Below are positions 43,059 through 51,972 of a stretch of DNA of 64,000 nt, piece by piece. Position 1 is the first letter of the stretch. Each line of letters begins with the position of its first letter. Origin of the DNA: Paenibacillus anaericanus (GTDB taxonomy: Bacteria; Bacillota; Bacilli; Paenibacillales; Paenibacillaceae); assembly GCF_003994475.1 (NCBI RefSeq), contig NZ_RZNY01000005.1:216966-280965 (forward strand). Direction: 5' to 3'. The notes under the pieces were generated by a model. That model saw only the letters and a list, made by a program, of their open reading frames with translations. It ran no database searches and was not told where the DNA came from. Made by a program: the position numbers and the translations under genes.

Positions 43059-43289
43059 GTGAATAACATAGCGATTATAATCAATATTGACGTGATGTTG
43101 GCTAAAAGGAAAATGAGCGTAACTGAACTTTCGGAGAGGGTTGGAATAACGATGGCTAATCTTTCTATATTGAAAAATGGAAAGGCAAAAGCGATTCGAT
43201 TATCCACTTTAGAGGGGATTTGTAAAGCTTTAGAATGTCAGCCTGGCGATATTTTAGAATACAGAAGTGACAAAGATACGCAAGGATAG
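43059..43289 (+). CDS. YozG-like small XRE/Cro-type regulator
   Basis: About 73-76 residues. IIINIDVMLAKRKMSVTELS, ERVGITMANLSILKNGKAKA and CQPGDILEY are typical of the DUF2975-linked regulator. Homologues begin MAIIINID. Here the corresponding codon at 43068 is ATA, 5 nt after the good site AGGTGA, while the only standard start is GTG 43059, which overlaps that site. Either a rare ATA start is used or expression is reduced. One base separates it from the previous gene. Confidence 0.8.
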   Translation: MNNIAIIINIDVMLAKRKMSVTELSERVGITMANLSILKNGKAKAIRLSTLEGICKALECQPGDILEYRSDKDTQG

Positions 43290-43303
43290 GGGGAGGTATA
43301 ACT

Positions 43304-44551
43304 ATGGACATTAACAATCTGATTATTGATAATATGGATAACCCCCATGAGCTAGAGAGAATGTTTAGAATAGAACCCGAAGCTTTTAAAAAATCATTCT
43401 CATCCGCATGGGAACAGAACCCTGATTCGCAGGTTCTTGCCGTTTGGTTTGAAAGATTGCATTTCAAGGAGACGATAAATACAGAAAAATCATCCTTGCT
43501 TCAGAAAGATTTCTTATTCATGGGCATTTTAGCATTGCTGGCCGGGACTAGCACCAGGATCATTATGCATTTTGTTGAACAGCAAGCAATATCCCCTATT
43601 AACCTTGTATTTGGTGTACTTCCCTTTATTGCCATTTATTTTGTATACAAGAATTCAGCCAACAAAAATATTCTTTACACCCTTGTAGCGTTATTCCTAA
43701 TCTCAGGAATTTATATGAATATGCTTCCACTAGAGAATAAAGATAGTATTATCCTGGCTTATCTACACCTACCCATTTTCTTATGGGTATTAGTAGGGAT
43801 TGCATTTACAGGAAATGAATATGGTATGGGTAGGACAAGATTAGCCTATCTTAAATTTAATGGGGAATTTTGTATACTCTACGCCAGCATGGCAATTAGC
43901 GGAATGCTGCTAACAGCATTAACCATGCAGTTATTTAGTTTTGTCGGCATGGATATATCTGAATTCTATTTTGAAAATGTCGTTATATTTGGTGCTGCCG
44001 CGCTCGCTATTGTGGCTGCATACCTGGTATCAAGCAACCTTAAACTTGCTAAAAATATAGCACCCTATATAGCCAAAATTTTTAGTCCTCTTGTACTGGT
44101 AACATTGTTGGTCTATCTTATAACGGTTATTTGGGTCGGAAAAAATCCATTCTTGGACCGCAATTTTCTCCTATCCTTCAACGGAATACTCCTTAGTGTA
44201 TTGGCTGTCACCATATTCTCCATTACCGAGAGTGGCAATGACGAGAAAAAGAGCATTTCTGATTATATAAATTTTGGCCTAATTGTTCTTGCACTTATCA
44301 TTGACTGTGTGGCTTTATCAGCCATAGTGTTCAGGCTCTCTTCTTATGGGATTACGCCTAACAGACTTGCTGTTTTAGGCGTAAACATACTGATCTGTGC
44401 CAATCTAAGTTGGATTATGCTCTCCTACATGCGATTTCTACTTAACAAAACCGGACCTTCAACCATCCAGGATGCGGTTACTAAGTTTATGCCGGTCTAC
44501 GGACTTTGGGCAGCTTTCGTTACATTTATATTTCCTTTCATCTTTTATTAG
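43304..44551 (+). CDS. DUF4153 membrane protein
   Basis: 415 residues. A soluble N-terminal part (about 1-65) contains LERMFRIEPEAFKKSFSSAW, then about ten membrane segments, as in DUF4153 proteins found next to DUF2975/YozG genes. GGGGGAGG lies 8 nt before the ATG. Third gene of this operon; function unknown, possibly a stress- or envelope-related membrane complex. Confidence 0.8.
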   Translation: MDINNLIIDNMDNPHELERMFRIEPEAFKKSFSSAWEQNPDSQVLAVWFERLHFKETINTEKSSLLQKDFLFMGILALLAGTSTRIIMHFVEQQAISPINLVFGVLPFIAIYFVYKNSANKNILYTLVALFLISGIYMNMLPLENKDSIILAYLHLPIFLWVLVGIAFTGNEYGMGRTRLAYLKFNGEFCILYASMAISGMLLTALTMQLFSFVGMDISEFYFENVVIFGAAALAIVAAYLVSSNLKLAKNIAPYIAKIFSPLVLVTLLVYLITVIWVGKNPFLDRNFLLSFNGILLSVLAVTIFSITESGNDEKKSISDYINFGLIVLALIIDCVALSAIVFRLSSYGITPNRLAVLGVNILICANLSWIMLSYMRFLLNKTGPSTIQDAVTKFMPVYGLWAAFVTFIFPFIFY

Positions 44552-44616
44552 AGTTTAATAAAACAGCGACAGCCTAGGACTTTATTTCCTGCTGGGGTAA
44601 TTGGCATCTTCTAACA

Positions 44617-44645
44617 TTGACAGTAATTCACTTGTCATGTAACAT
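44617..44645 (+). promoter_or_regulatory. Promoter of the purine-riboswitch leader
   Basis: Consensus TTGACA (44617-44622), 17-nt spacer, TAACAT (44640-44645). Predicted start near 44652, about 215 nt before the exporter ATG. Confidence 0.65.
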
Positions 44646-44681
44646 TTCATTTGGTTAAACAAGTGAAAAGTAATTCGCAAC

Positions 44682-44765
44682 ATTTTTCGTATAACCTCGC
44701 AGCCAGATATGCAAGAAAAGGGCGAGGGTTTCTACAGGAAGCCTTATCTTCCTAACTACGATAAT
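44682..44765 (+). ncRNA. Purine riboswitch, guanine type by specificity base
   Basis: Fits the purine aptamer: P1 ATTTTTCG / CGATAAT, J1/2 TATAA, P2 CCTCGC / GCGAGG, J2/3 GTTTCTAC (identical to the B. subtilis xpt aptamer), P3 AGGAAG / CTTCCT, J3/1 AACTACG. The discriminating pyrimidine in AACTAC is C (position 74), indicating guanine rather than adenine. Unusual points: loop L2 is about 21 nt instead of 7, and L3 is 6 nt. Both could change loop docking or ligand choice (xanthine and 2'-deoxyguanosine variants exist). Confidence 0.8.
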
Positions 44766-44806
44766 GAGGATTGAGTCATAAATCCTTATTACGAAGTTAG
44801 GATTTT
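44750..44806 (+). terminator. Terminator sharing its 5' arm with the purine aptamer
   Basis: TCCTAACT-ACG-ATAATGAGGATT pairs with AATCCTTATTACG-A-AGTTAGGA, then T6. The 5' arm contains the 3' strands of P3 and P1, so ligand binding should block termination, as in the pbuE ON switch. Confidence 0.88.
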
Positions 44807-44866
44807 TTGCGTTTTTAGACAAAATCCAGGGAATATTAAAGAGGAGATTAAGGGGGAGACCATCAT

Positions 44867-45814
44867 ATGAAATACTTATTATCGGTTTTAATTGGGGCAA
44901 TTAGCTATGGTGTGCTATCGACCATTGTTGTACTTGCTTACGGAGAGGGATATCAACTGGGTGAAGTGGTGGGGACACAGCTTTTGACCGGTTGTATTTT
45001 AGCTTGGTTATTGGCTTTGTATACGAAGGTACGTGAACGACGTAAGGAAAGTAATAATAAGGTGCAGTCTGCAGGCTCAAGTAAGGTATCGCCAAAGCTA
45101 GTCTGGAAACAGCGGTTGCTGCTCATGTTAGCTGGCACACCGACTGCCATTACAGGGTTGCTCTACTATCAATCCCTTCGTTATATTCCAGCTTCGCTGG
45201 CAATTATCTTATTATTCCAGTTCACGTGGATGAGTGTACTTATTCAAGCCGTAAGCAAACGCCAAAGACCTAATGGGATAATGATCTTTACCTTGGTATT
45301 ATTGTTCGGAGGAACTATACTGGCAGCGGGAATTATAGAGCAAGGCGGGACGGAGTATCAAATGATTGGCATTGTGCTTGGATTACTCGCCGCTGTGAGT
45401 TATACATTGTTCATTCAAGTTAGCGGCAAAGCTGTGCCGTCAATACATCCAGCTTATCGTAGCGCTTGGATGATTACGGGGGGACTGATTCTTGTTTTTG
45501 TATTGTTCCCACCGCATTTCTTGATTAATGGTTTGTTATGGGGACAACTGTTATTATTCGGGTTCCTGTTGGGGTTATTCGGAGCTTTCATTCCGCCGGT
45601 ATTGTTTGCGATTGGAGTGCCTCATATCGGAGAAAGTATGTCTGGTATATTAGGTGCCGCCGAGCTGCCGGTTGCTGTAATGCTGTCGTCACTCGTCCTA
45701 CATGAGCATGTGAGTGCGCTGCAGTGGGTAGGGGTGGCCTTGGTTCTGTTCGGGATCATGTTTCCAGAGATTTATAAGTTAAAGTGGAGAAAAACGGGGC
45801 GTATAACTTCCTAG
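44867..45814 (+). CDS. EamA/DMT transporter under purine riboswitch control
   Basis: 315 residues, ten membrane segments in two EamA repeats (ALLYYQSLRYIPASLAIILL-like core seen as GLLYYQSLRYIPASLAIILL; MSGILGAAELPVAVMLSSLV in the second). GGGGGAG lies 8 nt before the ATG. A ligand-ON purine riboswitch in front suggests export of guanine, a related purine, or a toxic analogue when it accumulates. That is the role PbuE (an MFS protein) has for adenine in B. subtilis. Function is inferred from the leader, not from the protein itself. Confidence 0.85.
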   Translation: MKYLLSVLIGAISYGVLSTIVVLAYGEGYQLGEVVGTQLLTGCILAWLLALYTKVRERRKESNNKVQSAGSSKVSPKLVWKQRLLLMLAGTPTAITGLLYYQSLRYIPASLAIILLFQFTWMSVLIQAVSKRQRPNGIMIFTLVLLFGGTILAAGIIEQGGTEYQMIGIVLGLLAAVSYTLFIQVSGKAVPSIHPAYRSAWMITGGLILVFVLFPPHFLINGLLWGQLLLFGFLLGLFGAFIPPVLFAIGVPHIGESMSGILGAAELPVAVMLSSLVLHEHVSALQWVGVALVLFGIMFPEIYKLKWRKTGRITS

Positions 45815-45887
45815 GAAGTTATAGAAGGGGGGGAGAGTCCTCCCATCCCCTTCCTTTATACATAACTGCATGAACAAACGCTATAAT

Positions 45888-47108
45888 TTAGAAGTAATCC
45901 GAAAAGTACGGATGTTCCCGACTAATTAATTGTTCAAGTAATTGAACAGACTCGGCATCGGACTTCATCCGGCCGATTCGGGCCAGATAAGTGGGCCGTT
46001 TATAGCCCATTAACATGGTAGTTAACGTGCTAATGTCAATGGTAACGGAAGGCCGAGCGCCCCCCTCCTTCAAATATCCTTTGCCCGATTTATCTACAGT
46101 TAAAGTGAATGTCCCCTGATTCCACTCCAGCATCGGATCGTGTAAGTTAAAGATGAGCACGGATTCCTTCTCTTGAGGTTGGAATGGATACTGCTCGATG
46201 AATAAGGTGGCATCCACAATCCGGGCCATATAATAGGGAGCAATGGTTTCCTTAATATCTCCATCATCCAATATGAATGATAGAGGTTCATCTTTATAGA
46301 TATCGCCTTTGACTAGGGTGATCATAGAGAAATGGGCACTAATAAAGTTCCATAATCCTGTCCTAGCCTCTTCGGTGATATAGACCATCTCTTTGATCGT
46401 AAAGATCTCCTCGGCGATCCAATACAATAAATATCCCATAGGTTGGTCGTTGTTATCATAATAGATAGCAGCGGTCATATCATCCAAATCCCACCGTAAA
46501 TACTCTTCCCAAGCTAGTTCGTTACGGAGCATGGCTCCGTGATGTAACAATGCGAATTGCCCATAGATCGTCTTGATATCCTGATGCTCATTTGATACCC
46601 GTTCCACATGACCAGGTACATTTTTAAGCTTAGGTAGCTGTGTATCGGGGACTTCAAAAGAGATTTTATCAGAAATAATCTCCCAGCCTTTACGCCTATA
46701 ATAAGGGATCGAGTAGGGGAAAAGGTAAGAAATCGATTGTTTGCGATCCCGCATATTACTCAGAGCGTGTAGCATAAGTTTGTTCATTAACCCTAGATTG
46801 GCGTACTCAGGATAAGTCCCGACACCAGTAAGTCCACCCATATCATAAATATGCCCGTAAATATTCACTTGAAATGGGTACACAGCAAGCTGAGAGATCA
46901 GCTTATCGCCATCAAACCACCCTAGAACATCTGCGTGCTTGAGAATCGGCAGCTTCGATTGGGCAATCTCCCTGTTCTCCCAACCAAAGGTTTGTAAATC
47001 ACGATTCGTTACTTGAAATACATAACGCAATAAATTATTAAATTGTTCCCCATGCTGGGTCTCGACATGTTTCAATTTGATTCTATCATGCAATTTCCGG
47101 CGACTCAC
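45888..47108 (-). CDS. Eis-like GNAT N-acetyltransferase
   Basis: 406 residues. The N-terminal GNAT domain has GGLTGVGTYPEYANLGLMNK, the acetyl-CoA loop, followed by SYLFPYSIPYYRRKGWEII. A second GNAT-like domain and a C-terminal sterol-carrier-like domain (about 300-400: FTLTVDKSGKGYLKEGGARP) complete the Eis plan. Eis proteins acetylate amines, including aminoglycosides in mycobacteria; the natural substrate in Bacillales is unclear. Start GTG 47108 is chosen since GGAGG lies 9 nt upstream. Monocistronic. Confidence 0.85.
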   Translation of the reverse strand: MSRRKLHDRIKLKHVETQHGEQFNNLLRYVFQVTNRDLQTFGWENREIAQSKLPILKHADVLGWFDGDKLISQLAVYPFQVNIYGHIYDMGGLTGVGTYPEYANLGLMNKLMLHALSNMRDRKQSISYLFPYSIPYYRRKGWEIISDKISFEVPDTQLPKLKNVPGHVERVSNEHQDIKTIYGQFALLHHGAMLRNELAWEEYLRWDLDDMTAAIYYDNNDQPMGYLLYWIAEEIFTIKEMVYITEEARTGLWNFISAHFSMITLVKGDIYKDEPLSFILDDGDIKETIAPYYMARIVDATLFIEQYPFQPQEKESVLIFNLHDPMLEWNQGTFTLTVDKSGKGYLKEGGARPSVTIDISTLTTMLMGYKRPTYLARIGRMKSDAESVQLLEQLISREHPYFSDYF

Positions 47109-47187
47109 AGGTGACAACCTCCAATTATTAGAAGCAGTAAAAACAGCATATCCTTAGTCTATCCATAATTACGAACACCTATTATAC

Positions 47188-47219
47188 AAGAAGGGGATCG
47201 CTTTTGCGATCCCCTTCTT
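47188..47219. terminator. Strong hairpin, probable terminator
   Basis: AAGAAGGGGATCGC (TTTT) GCGATCCCCTTCTT, perfect 14-bp arms. On the minus strand it follows the remnant frame at 47236-47363 by 17 nt. Confidence 0.65.
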
Positions 47220-47235
47220 CTGGTATCTTACTAGT

Positions 47236-47363
47236 TTATTGCACTGCAGTTTTAGTAGTAGCAACAATAATTCTATCTCCACGAACAAGGATTCATAATC
47301 TTTCGTTATACCGGTATATACAGTAGAAGTACTTCTTGCGAAACTAAATGCATTTAGGTTCAT
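47236..47363 (-). pseudogene. Small frameshifted reading frame of unknown origin
   Basis: Minus strand: a start MNLNAFSFARSTSTVYTG, then ITKDYESL, runs into a second frame, RGDRIIVATTKTAVQ, that ends at 47236. The two parts join with a single frameshift near 47283 and are followed by a strong hairpin, as a gene would be. I do not recognise it. It lies in the gene-poor stretch 47109-47518, in which I see nothing else. Confidence 0.3.
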
Positions 47364-47518
47364 TAAAGAATTATTTCTACCATAAAAATTGAAAAGTACT
47401 GTTTCTTAAAATGGAAAGTTATGTTATAAATCTACTAGAATAAATATCTAGAATATGGTTTTTACACCTGAAAATATTGGGTTTTTGGTATGGATATGAT
47501 TGAAAGAGAGGCGAAACA

Positions 47519-48781
47519 ATGAGCAACTCATTAAAGAAACAGGATCAACGCATCCTTGGTGCAGATGGGCTCCGGGCGATTGCTTGTCTGGGAGTTATTT
47601 GTCATCATTTAATGCAGAAATTAGCCATGTCAGCGCAAGAAGTATGGGTTCAAAAGTTACAGTCGTTCCTGCTGATGGGCAATGTTGGCGTAAGCATTTT
47701 TTTCGTATTAAGCGGATTTTTGTTAGCGCTGCCATTCTGGCGGCAATATTTAAACGAAGGGCAATTCCCTAGTATCAAACAATACACTATGCGTAGAGCA
47801 GCACGAATTATGCCAGGGTATTATGTCGCTTTTATCGTATGCATCATTCTTACGCTTACACTAGGACTAGATCATGAATACTTTTGGATACGGACCTTAA
47901 CTGGATTAACGTTCACTGCGGGATTTCATTATGTAACCTTCTTCCCCTCGGAATGGATAGGGCCTTTCTGGTCGATTAGCTTCGAAGTATTCAGTTATAT
48001 TCTGATGCCGCCCTTCATGGTTGGGTTATTCTATTTCTTTAAGAAGAAACGTTCTTTTACCGTAGGTCTTCTATATTGGCTTGGAGTATTCCTCATCATT
48101 ATGGGCGGTAATTATTTGATGCATCAGTTGTTCACCCCAAATGAAGATCAGCGGGGTTGGCAATTTGGGCTCATCGGGGGCGCGAAATACTGGATGCCGA
48201 ATTATAATGTAGTGGGATTCTTTGGGCAGTTCACGGTGGGGATTATTGCATCAGGCTTTGTATCAAAGCTCCAAATGACAACGGGTAGGAGAGACCGTTT
48301 GCGTCAATTGGGCCTATTTGACCTACTTAGTTTAGGTAGCTTAATTATTTCGGTCCTGTTCCTTTGGAATGTTCGTAATATCCCGGAATTTGATTGGAGC
48401 CTTCAGAACCAGCCATTCTTTTTCCCCTATTTCACTGCCATGATGGGTTTATTCTTAGTGACCGCTCCCTATTCGCGTTGGGTGGGTAACTTATTAGATA
48501 ATCGATTTTTCCGGTATACGGCAAAGGTTTCTTTTGGACTGTACCTATGGCACACCTTGTTCATCACACTGATCAGTATGTATTGGGCGAAGGACTATCA
48601 GTATATGAAGGTCGTACAACTAGATCGTTGGGCTATGATATCGCTTGGCGTAGTTGTGGCCTCTTTTATCGTTGCAACGGCTTCTTACTATTTCGTAGAG
48701 AAACCGATCATGGAATGGTCACGTCATCGCGAGAAACAATGGACGCAGAGGAAGCCTCAAGAGAAGACGCATCAAGCTTAA
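47519..48781 (+). CDS. Membrane acyltransferase, OafA/YrhL-like
   Basis: 420 residues, about eleven membrane segments. LGADGLRAIACLGVICHHLM opens the acyltransferase-3 domain; VSIFFVLSGFLLALPFWRQY and MRRAARIMPGYYVAF follow. VSFGLYLWHTLFI near the C-terminus is also typical. Probably O-acylates a surface glycan. GAGAGGCG precedes the ATG. A second, less similar member is at 22043-23095. Monocistronic. Confidence 0.87.
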   Translation: MSNSLKKQDQRILGADGLRAIACLGVICHHLMQKLAMSAQEVWVQKLQSFLLMGNVGVSIFFVLSGFLLALPFWRQYLNEGQFPSIKQYTMRRAARIMPGYYVAFIVCIILTLTLGLDHEYFWIRTLTGLTFTAGFHYVTFFPSEWIGPFWSISFEVFSYILMPPFMVGLFYFFKKKRSFTVGLLYWLGVFLIIMGGNYLMHQLFTPNEDQRGWQFGLIGGAKYWMPNYNVVGFFGQFTVGIIASGFVSKLQMTTGRRDRLRQLGLFDLLSLGSLIISVLFLWNVRNIPEFDWSLQNQPFFFPYFTAMMGLFLVTAPYSRWVGNLLDNRFFRYTAKVSFGLYLWHTLFITLISMYWAKDYQYMKVVQLDRWAMISLGVVVASFIVATASYYFVEKPIMEWSRHREKQWTQRKPQEKTHQA

Positions 48782-48845
48782 CAAGCTTGACTATGGCAAT
48801 GTGATATAGCTTTTCTAAACAATACAAATTTAAAGTATCTGACCT

Positions 48846-48859
48846 GTTCGACGTCGAAC
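48846..48859. promoter_or_regulatory. Perfect 14-bp palindrome GTTCGACGTCGAAC
   Basis: Lies 65 nt before the permease start and could be an operator. A second inverted repeat, CTGTAGCA/TGCTACAG, is at 48883-48903. Confidence 0.4.
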
Positions 48860-48923
48860 CATTGCTTGGGCCCCTGCATAATCTGTAGCATCATTTGCTA
48901 CAGGTGAGAAGGGGTGAGACTCC

Positions 48924-50342
48924 ATGATAGGAATACAGTTAACTGCAATCCATTGGGTGTATCTGGCGTTTATTGTGTTCATTATGATACTGCTGATCAG
49001 GCGGCGGGACACAACAATGATTTGCGTGGTAGGGATTTTTGCACTTGGTTTACTCGCAACAGAAACGCTTAGCGGGTCGATCTCGGGGATTTTTAATTCG
49101 TTTATTTATGCGACCAAAGAGCTCATGGGTACGATCATGATTATTTCCATTATAGTGGCGATGAGTCAGGTCTTAATTCGTACGGGAATTAATGAGACGA
49201 TGGTCGCACCGCTCACTCGTTTCTTACGCACACCGGCGATGGCCTTTTGGGGAATAGGAATCATTATGATGATGACTTCCTTCTTCTTCTGGCCTTCACC
49301 AGCAGTGGCGCTGATTGGGGCTGTATTGCTGCCCGTAGCGCTCCGTGTTGGATTGCCTGCACTTGGTGCAGCAGTGGCGATGAACCTATTCGGTCATGGG
49401 ATTGCCCTTTCCGGTGATTATATTATCCAAGGCGCTCCCAAATTAACAGCAGATGCGGCAGGGCTCCCGGTGACTAGCGTTATGACAGCCAGTATCCCGC
49501 TTGTTATCGTAATGGGGTTGGTGACCACGGTTACGGCATTCTGGATGATGCGCAGAGATATGAAGAATGGGACTTGGAGAGATGGATTGGTAGCCATCAG
49601 AAATCGGGGTGATGCATTAACCTCAGGTACTGAGGATGGGGAAGGCCGTTTAGTTATGGCTCCTCGGGTTAAAAAATGGCTGGCGATTGTGATCCCAATT
49701 TTGTTCGCGGCTGACGTTGTAGCTATGTTCTTGCTCAACTTACAGGGCGGAGATGCAACTGCGTTGGTTGGTGGAACAGCAGTGTTAATTTTGATTGCGG
49801 TTACATTAATGGCGCATCGTAATCAAGGCTTGGAGAAGATCACCTCATATCTGATCGATGGATTTGTCTTTGGCTTCAAAGTATTTGGTCCTGTCATTCC
49901 GATTGCGGCCTTCTTCTATCTCGGAGATGCAGCATTCACAGATCTGTTCGGTAAAGTTCTTCCCGAAGCTTCGCATGGAATTGTGAATGACCTGGGGGTA
50001 GCTCTTGCAGGCAATGTCCCGCTTAATGGCGCTGTGGGTGCCGTGACTTCAACTGTCACTGGGGCTATCACCGGTCTTGACGGTTCAGGCTTCTCCGGCA
50101 TCTCCTTAGCTGGGTCAATTGCGCAATTATTCGCCGCTGCTACACATTCCAGCGCTGCGACCTTGACGGCTCTCGGTCAGGTATCCGCCATTTGGGTCGG
50201 CGGGGGTACGCTGATTCCATGGGCGCTAATTCCAGCAGCCGCTATCTGCGGAGTAAGCCCGTTCGAGCTAGCAAGACGCAATTTGAAGCCGGTACTGATC
50301 GGTCTTACTGTAACGACGATTGTCGCTATGTTTCTGGTATAA
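48924..50342 (+). CDS. Unassigned 12-14-segment permease of the ion-transporter type
   Basis: 472 residues, highly hydrophobic, with two inverted-looking halves. Notable loops are FFFWPSPAVALIGAVLLPVA, FGHGIALSGDYIIQGAPKL and, in the second half, GNVPLNGAVGAVTSTVTGAI with AATHSSAATLTALGQVS. The overall pattern resembles GntP/CitMHS/DcuC-type carboxylate or ion transporters, but I cannot place it in a named family. GAGAAGGGGTGAG lies upstream of the ATG. Monocistronic, ended by a strong terminator. Confidence 0.75.
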   Translation: MIGIQLTAIHWVYLAFIVFIMILLIRRRDTTMICVVGIFALGLLATETLSGSISGIFNSFIYATKELMGTIMIISIIVAMSQVLIRTGINETMVAPLTRFLRTPAMAFWGIGIIMMMTSFFFWPSPAVALIGAVLLPVALRVGLPALGAAVAMNLFGHGIALSGDYIIQGAPKLTADAAGLPVTSVMTASIPLVIVMGLVTTVTAFWMMRRDMKNGTWRDGLVAIRNRGDALTSGTEDGEGRLVMAPRVKKWLAIVIPILFAADVVAMFLLNLQGGDATALVGGTAVLILIAVTLMAHRNQGLEKITSYLIDGFVFGFKVFGPVIPIAAFFYLGDAAFTDLFGKVLPEASHGIVNDLGVALAGNVPLNGAVGAVTSTVTGAITGLDGSGFSGISLAGSIAQLFAAATHSSAATLTALGQVSAIWVGGGTLIPWALIPAAAICGVSPFELARRNLKPVLIGLTVTTIVAMFLV

Positions 50343-50370
50343 GGTTTGGCCTGGACTTGCATAAAGAATT

Positions 50371-50399
50371 AAGAGGCTGCCATCTCTGGCAGCCTCTTT
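50371..50399. terminator. Bidirectional terminator
   Basis: AAGAGGCTGCCA (TCTC) TGGCAGCCTCTT, between the convergent permease and heme monooxygenase genes. Confidence 0.9.
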
Positions 50400-50413
50400 G
50401 CTCATGATATATA

Positions 50414-50746
50414 TTATTTAGCGATTTCTTTCGTTGCTGCTATCTCATACGTAATTAATTCACTACCCAGGATGGGTGATTCTTTGGGAGGTTCTGTTGA
50501 ACTTGGTTCCGGGCGTTTGTGAGCAGCAGCGAACGCATCACTATTTCTCCAATAGGTAAAGTCCTCCTGCGTTTCCCAGTACGTATTTACGCTTAATTCA
50601 TCATAGTCGGATAGGTTCTGTGTGAGTAGTACTTCTACCTTTACGATACCCTTAGAAGAGTCCAATGGCCCTGGTGCAGTAAATCTTGGAGCCATAGCTG
50701 CACCCATTCCCTTTTTAACTTTAATTCTGTTGGTTACGATGATCAT
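50414..50746 (-). CDS. Heme-degrading monooxygenase, HmoA/IsdG-like
   Basis: 110-residue ABM-fold protein. The IsdG-type catalytic residues are present: Asn in IVTNRIKV (residue 6), Trp in YWRNSDAF (about 66) and His in AFAAAHKR (about 76). These enzymes open the heme ring to release iron. No convincing Fur box was found in the 170-bp region before it. Good GGAG site upstream of the ATG. Confidence 0.8.
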   Translation of the reverse strand: MIIVTNRIKVKKGMGAAMAPRFTAPGPLDSSKGIVKVEVLLTQNLSDYDELSVNTYWETQEDFTYWRNSDAFAAAHKRPEPSSTEPPKESPILGSELITYEIAATKEIAK

Positions 50747-50915
50747 TGTACATAGCTCCTTCTGTTCTCGTATTTGATTACATTCAACCTTATGGATGAC
50801 TATGAGAGTTCATCTTAATTTTAATGTATTTATAATCAAAAGCAAATGATGGCGCTTTATATTAGGAAAAGTGTTACTATGGCAGCATATAACAAGACAT
50901 AATGGAGGTATTAGC

Positions 50916-51674
50916 ATGCATACTAAACATAGTTTGATAGAGCAACTCAAACATGCTGAGATAGACAAGAGGGGAACCCTACTCATGCATTCGTCTCTCA
51001 AAAGTATTGGGGAGGTCGAGGGAGGAGCGGATACCGTACTGGATGCCTTAACAGAATATATGCAAGACGGATTACTTGTTCTACCTACACATACTTGGTC
51101 TTTTATCAACGCTGATAATCCTAAATTTTATGTAGAGACTTCACCTTCATGCATAGGCATTTTGCCTGAACTATTCCGGAAGCGCTCGGGAGTTGTACGT
51201 TCTTATCATCCAACTCACTCCGTGGCAGCCTTGGGTCAGGATGCGGAATCGTTCGTAGAAGGAAATGAACGCCTCGATACTCCATGTCACCGGGAATCAC
51301 CTTGGGGCAAGCTCCTTGATCGTCAAGCAACTATTATATTGGTAGGAGTAGATTTGCGAAGAAATACATTCATTCATGGTATTGAGGAGTGGCTGGACAT
51401 TCCAGGGAGATTAACCGACAGCCATGAGGAATTATACACGGTGCTCAGCGATGGAACAGAAATACCGGTGCCATCTAGAAGACATCACGGTTTATCTTGG
51501 TCGGAGCATTTTTGGAAAGTCGAGACATTGCTTGAGGAGCAAGGGGCGATATATAGAAGTCAGCTGGGTGATGCAAATGTATGGGTATGTGACACAGTAA
51601 AGTTGACGGATATCCTTACCGAAATGCTGCGGAACAATCCTGATCTATTTTCAGATAATGAACCCCTAGCTTAA
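50916..51674 (+). CDS. Aminoglycoside 3-N-acetyltransferase-like protein (AAC(3)/YokD family)
   Basis: 252 residues. Family motifs: GTLLMHSSLKSIGEVEGGAD, LVLPTHTWSF, RSYHPTHSVAALG, and CHRESPWGKLLDRQATIILV, GVDLRRNTFIHGIEE. ATG 50916 follows TGGAGG at 7 nt; the in-frame start further upstream is not supported. Chromosomal members of this family often have unknown acyl acceptors, so resistance should not be assumed from sequence alone. Confidence 0.85.
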   Translation: MHTKHSLIEQLKHAEIDKRGTLLMHSSLKSIGEVEGGADTVLDALTEYMQDGLLVLPTHTWSFINADNPKFYVETSPSCIGILPELFRKRSGVVRSYHPTHSVAALGQDAESFVEGNERLDTPCHRESPWGKLLDRQATIILVGVDLRRNTFIHGIEEWLDIPGRLTDSHEELYTVLSDGTEIPVPSRRHHGLSWSEHFWKVETLLEEQGAIYRSQLGDANVWVCDTVKLTDILTEMLRNNPDLFSDNEPLA

Positions 51675-51693
51675 ATTTAAGAGATTCATATAT

Positions 51694-51741
51694 AAGCTGA
51701 TTGCCATGGCTCGGTAGAGACAGGGTGATTGGCTTTTTTTG
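51694..51741 (+). terminator. Terminator of acetyltransferase gene
   Basis: AAGCTGATTGCC pairs fully with GGTGATTGGCTT when four G-U pairs are allowed, followed by T-run. Confidence 0.65.
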
Positions 51742-51972
51742 TTAGTTGTACATGGGAATTCATCAGATAAAGGCGTTTATTGCAATATTTTATAAAAATA
51801 GGACCTAATACCCGCTAAAAAATGGTTATGTAGTGTTAATATGTACACCATACAGTATAATTTTACCAATTACTTGTAATTATAGGAGTGGTCATTTTAA
51901 AAAGGTTGGTGTATGGCGAAAGCTAAAGAACAATTAGAAAGCGCTTTCTATCCTTGTGGAAGGAGAATTACA

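Noticed and set aside
50747..50870. Fur box before the heme monooxygenase
   Set aside because: The best string (GATGACTATGAGAGTTCATC) matches the 19-bp Fur pattern poorly.
51694..51741. Attachment site or IS end near the acetyltransferase gene
   Set aside because: Only a terminator-like hairpin is present, with no flanking direct repeats or transposase.
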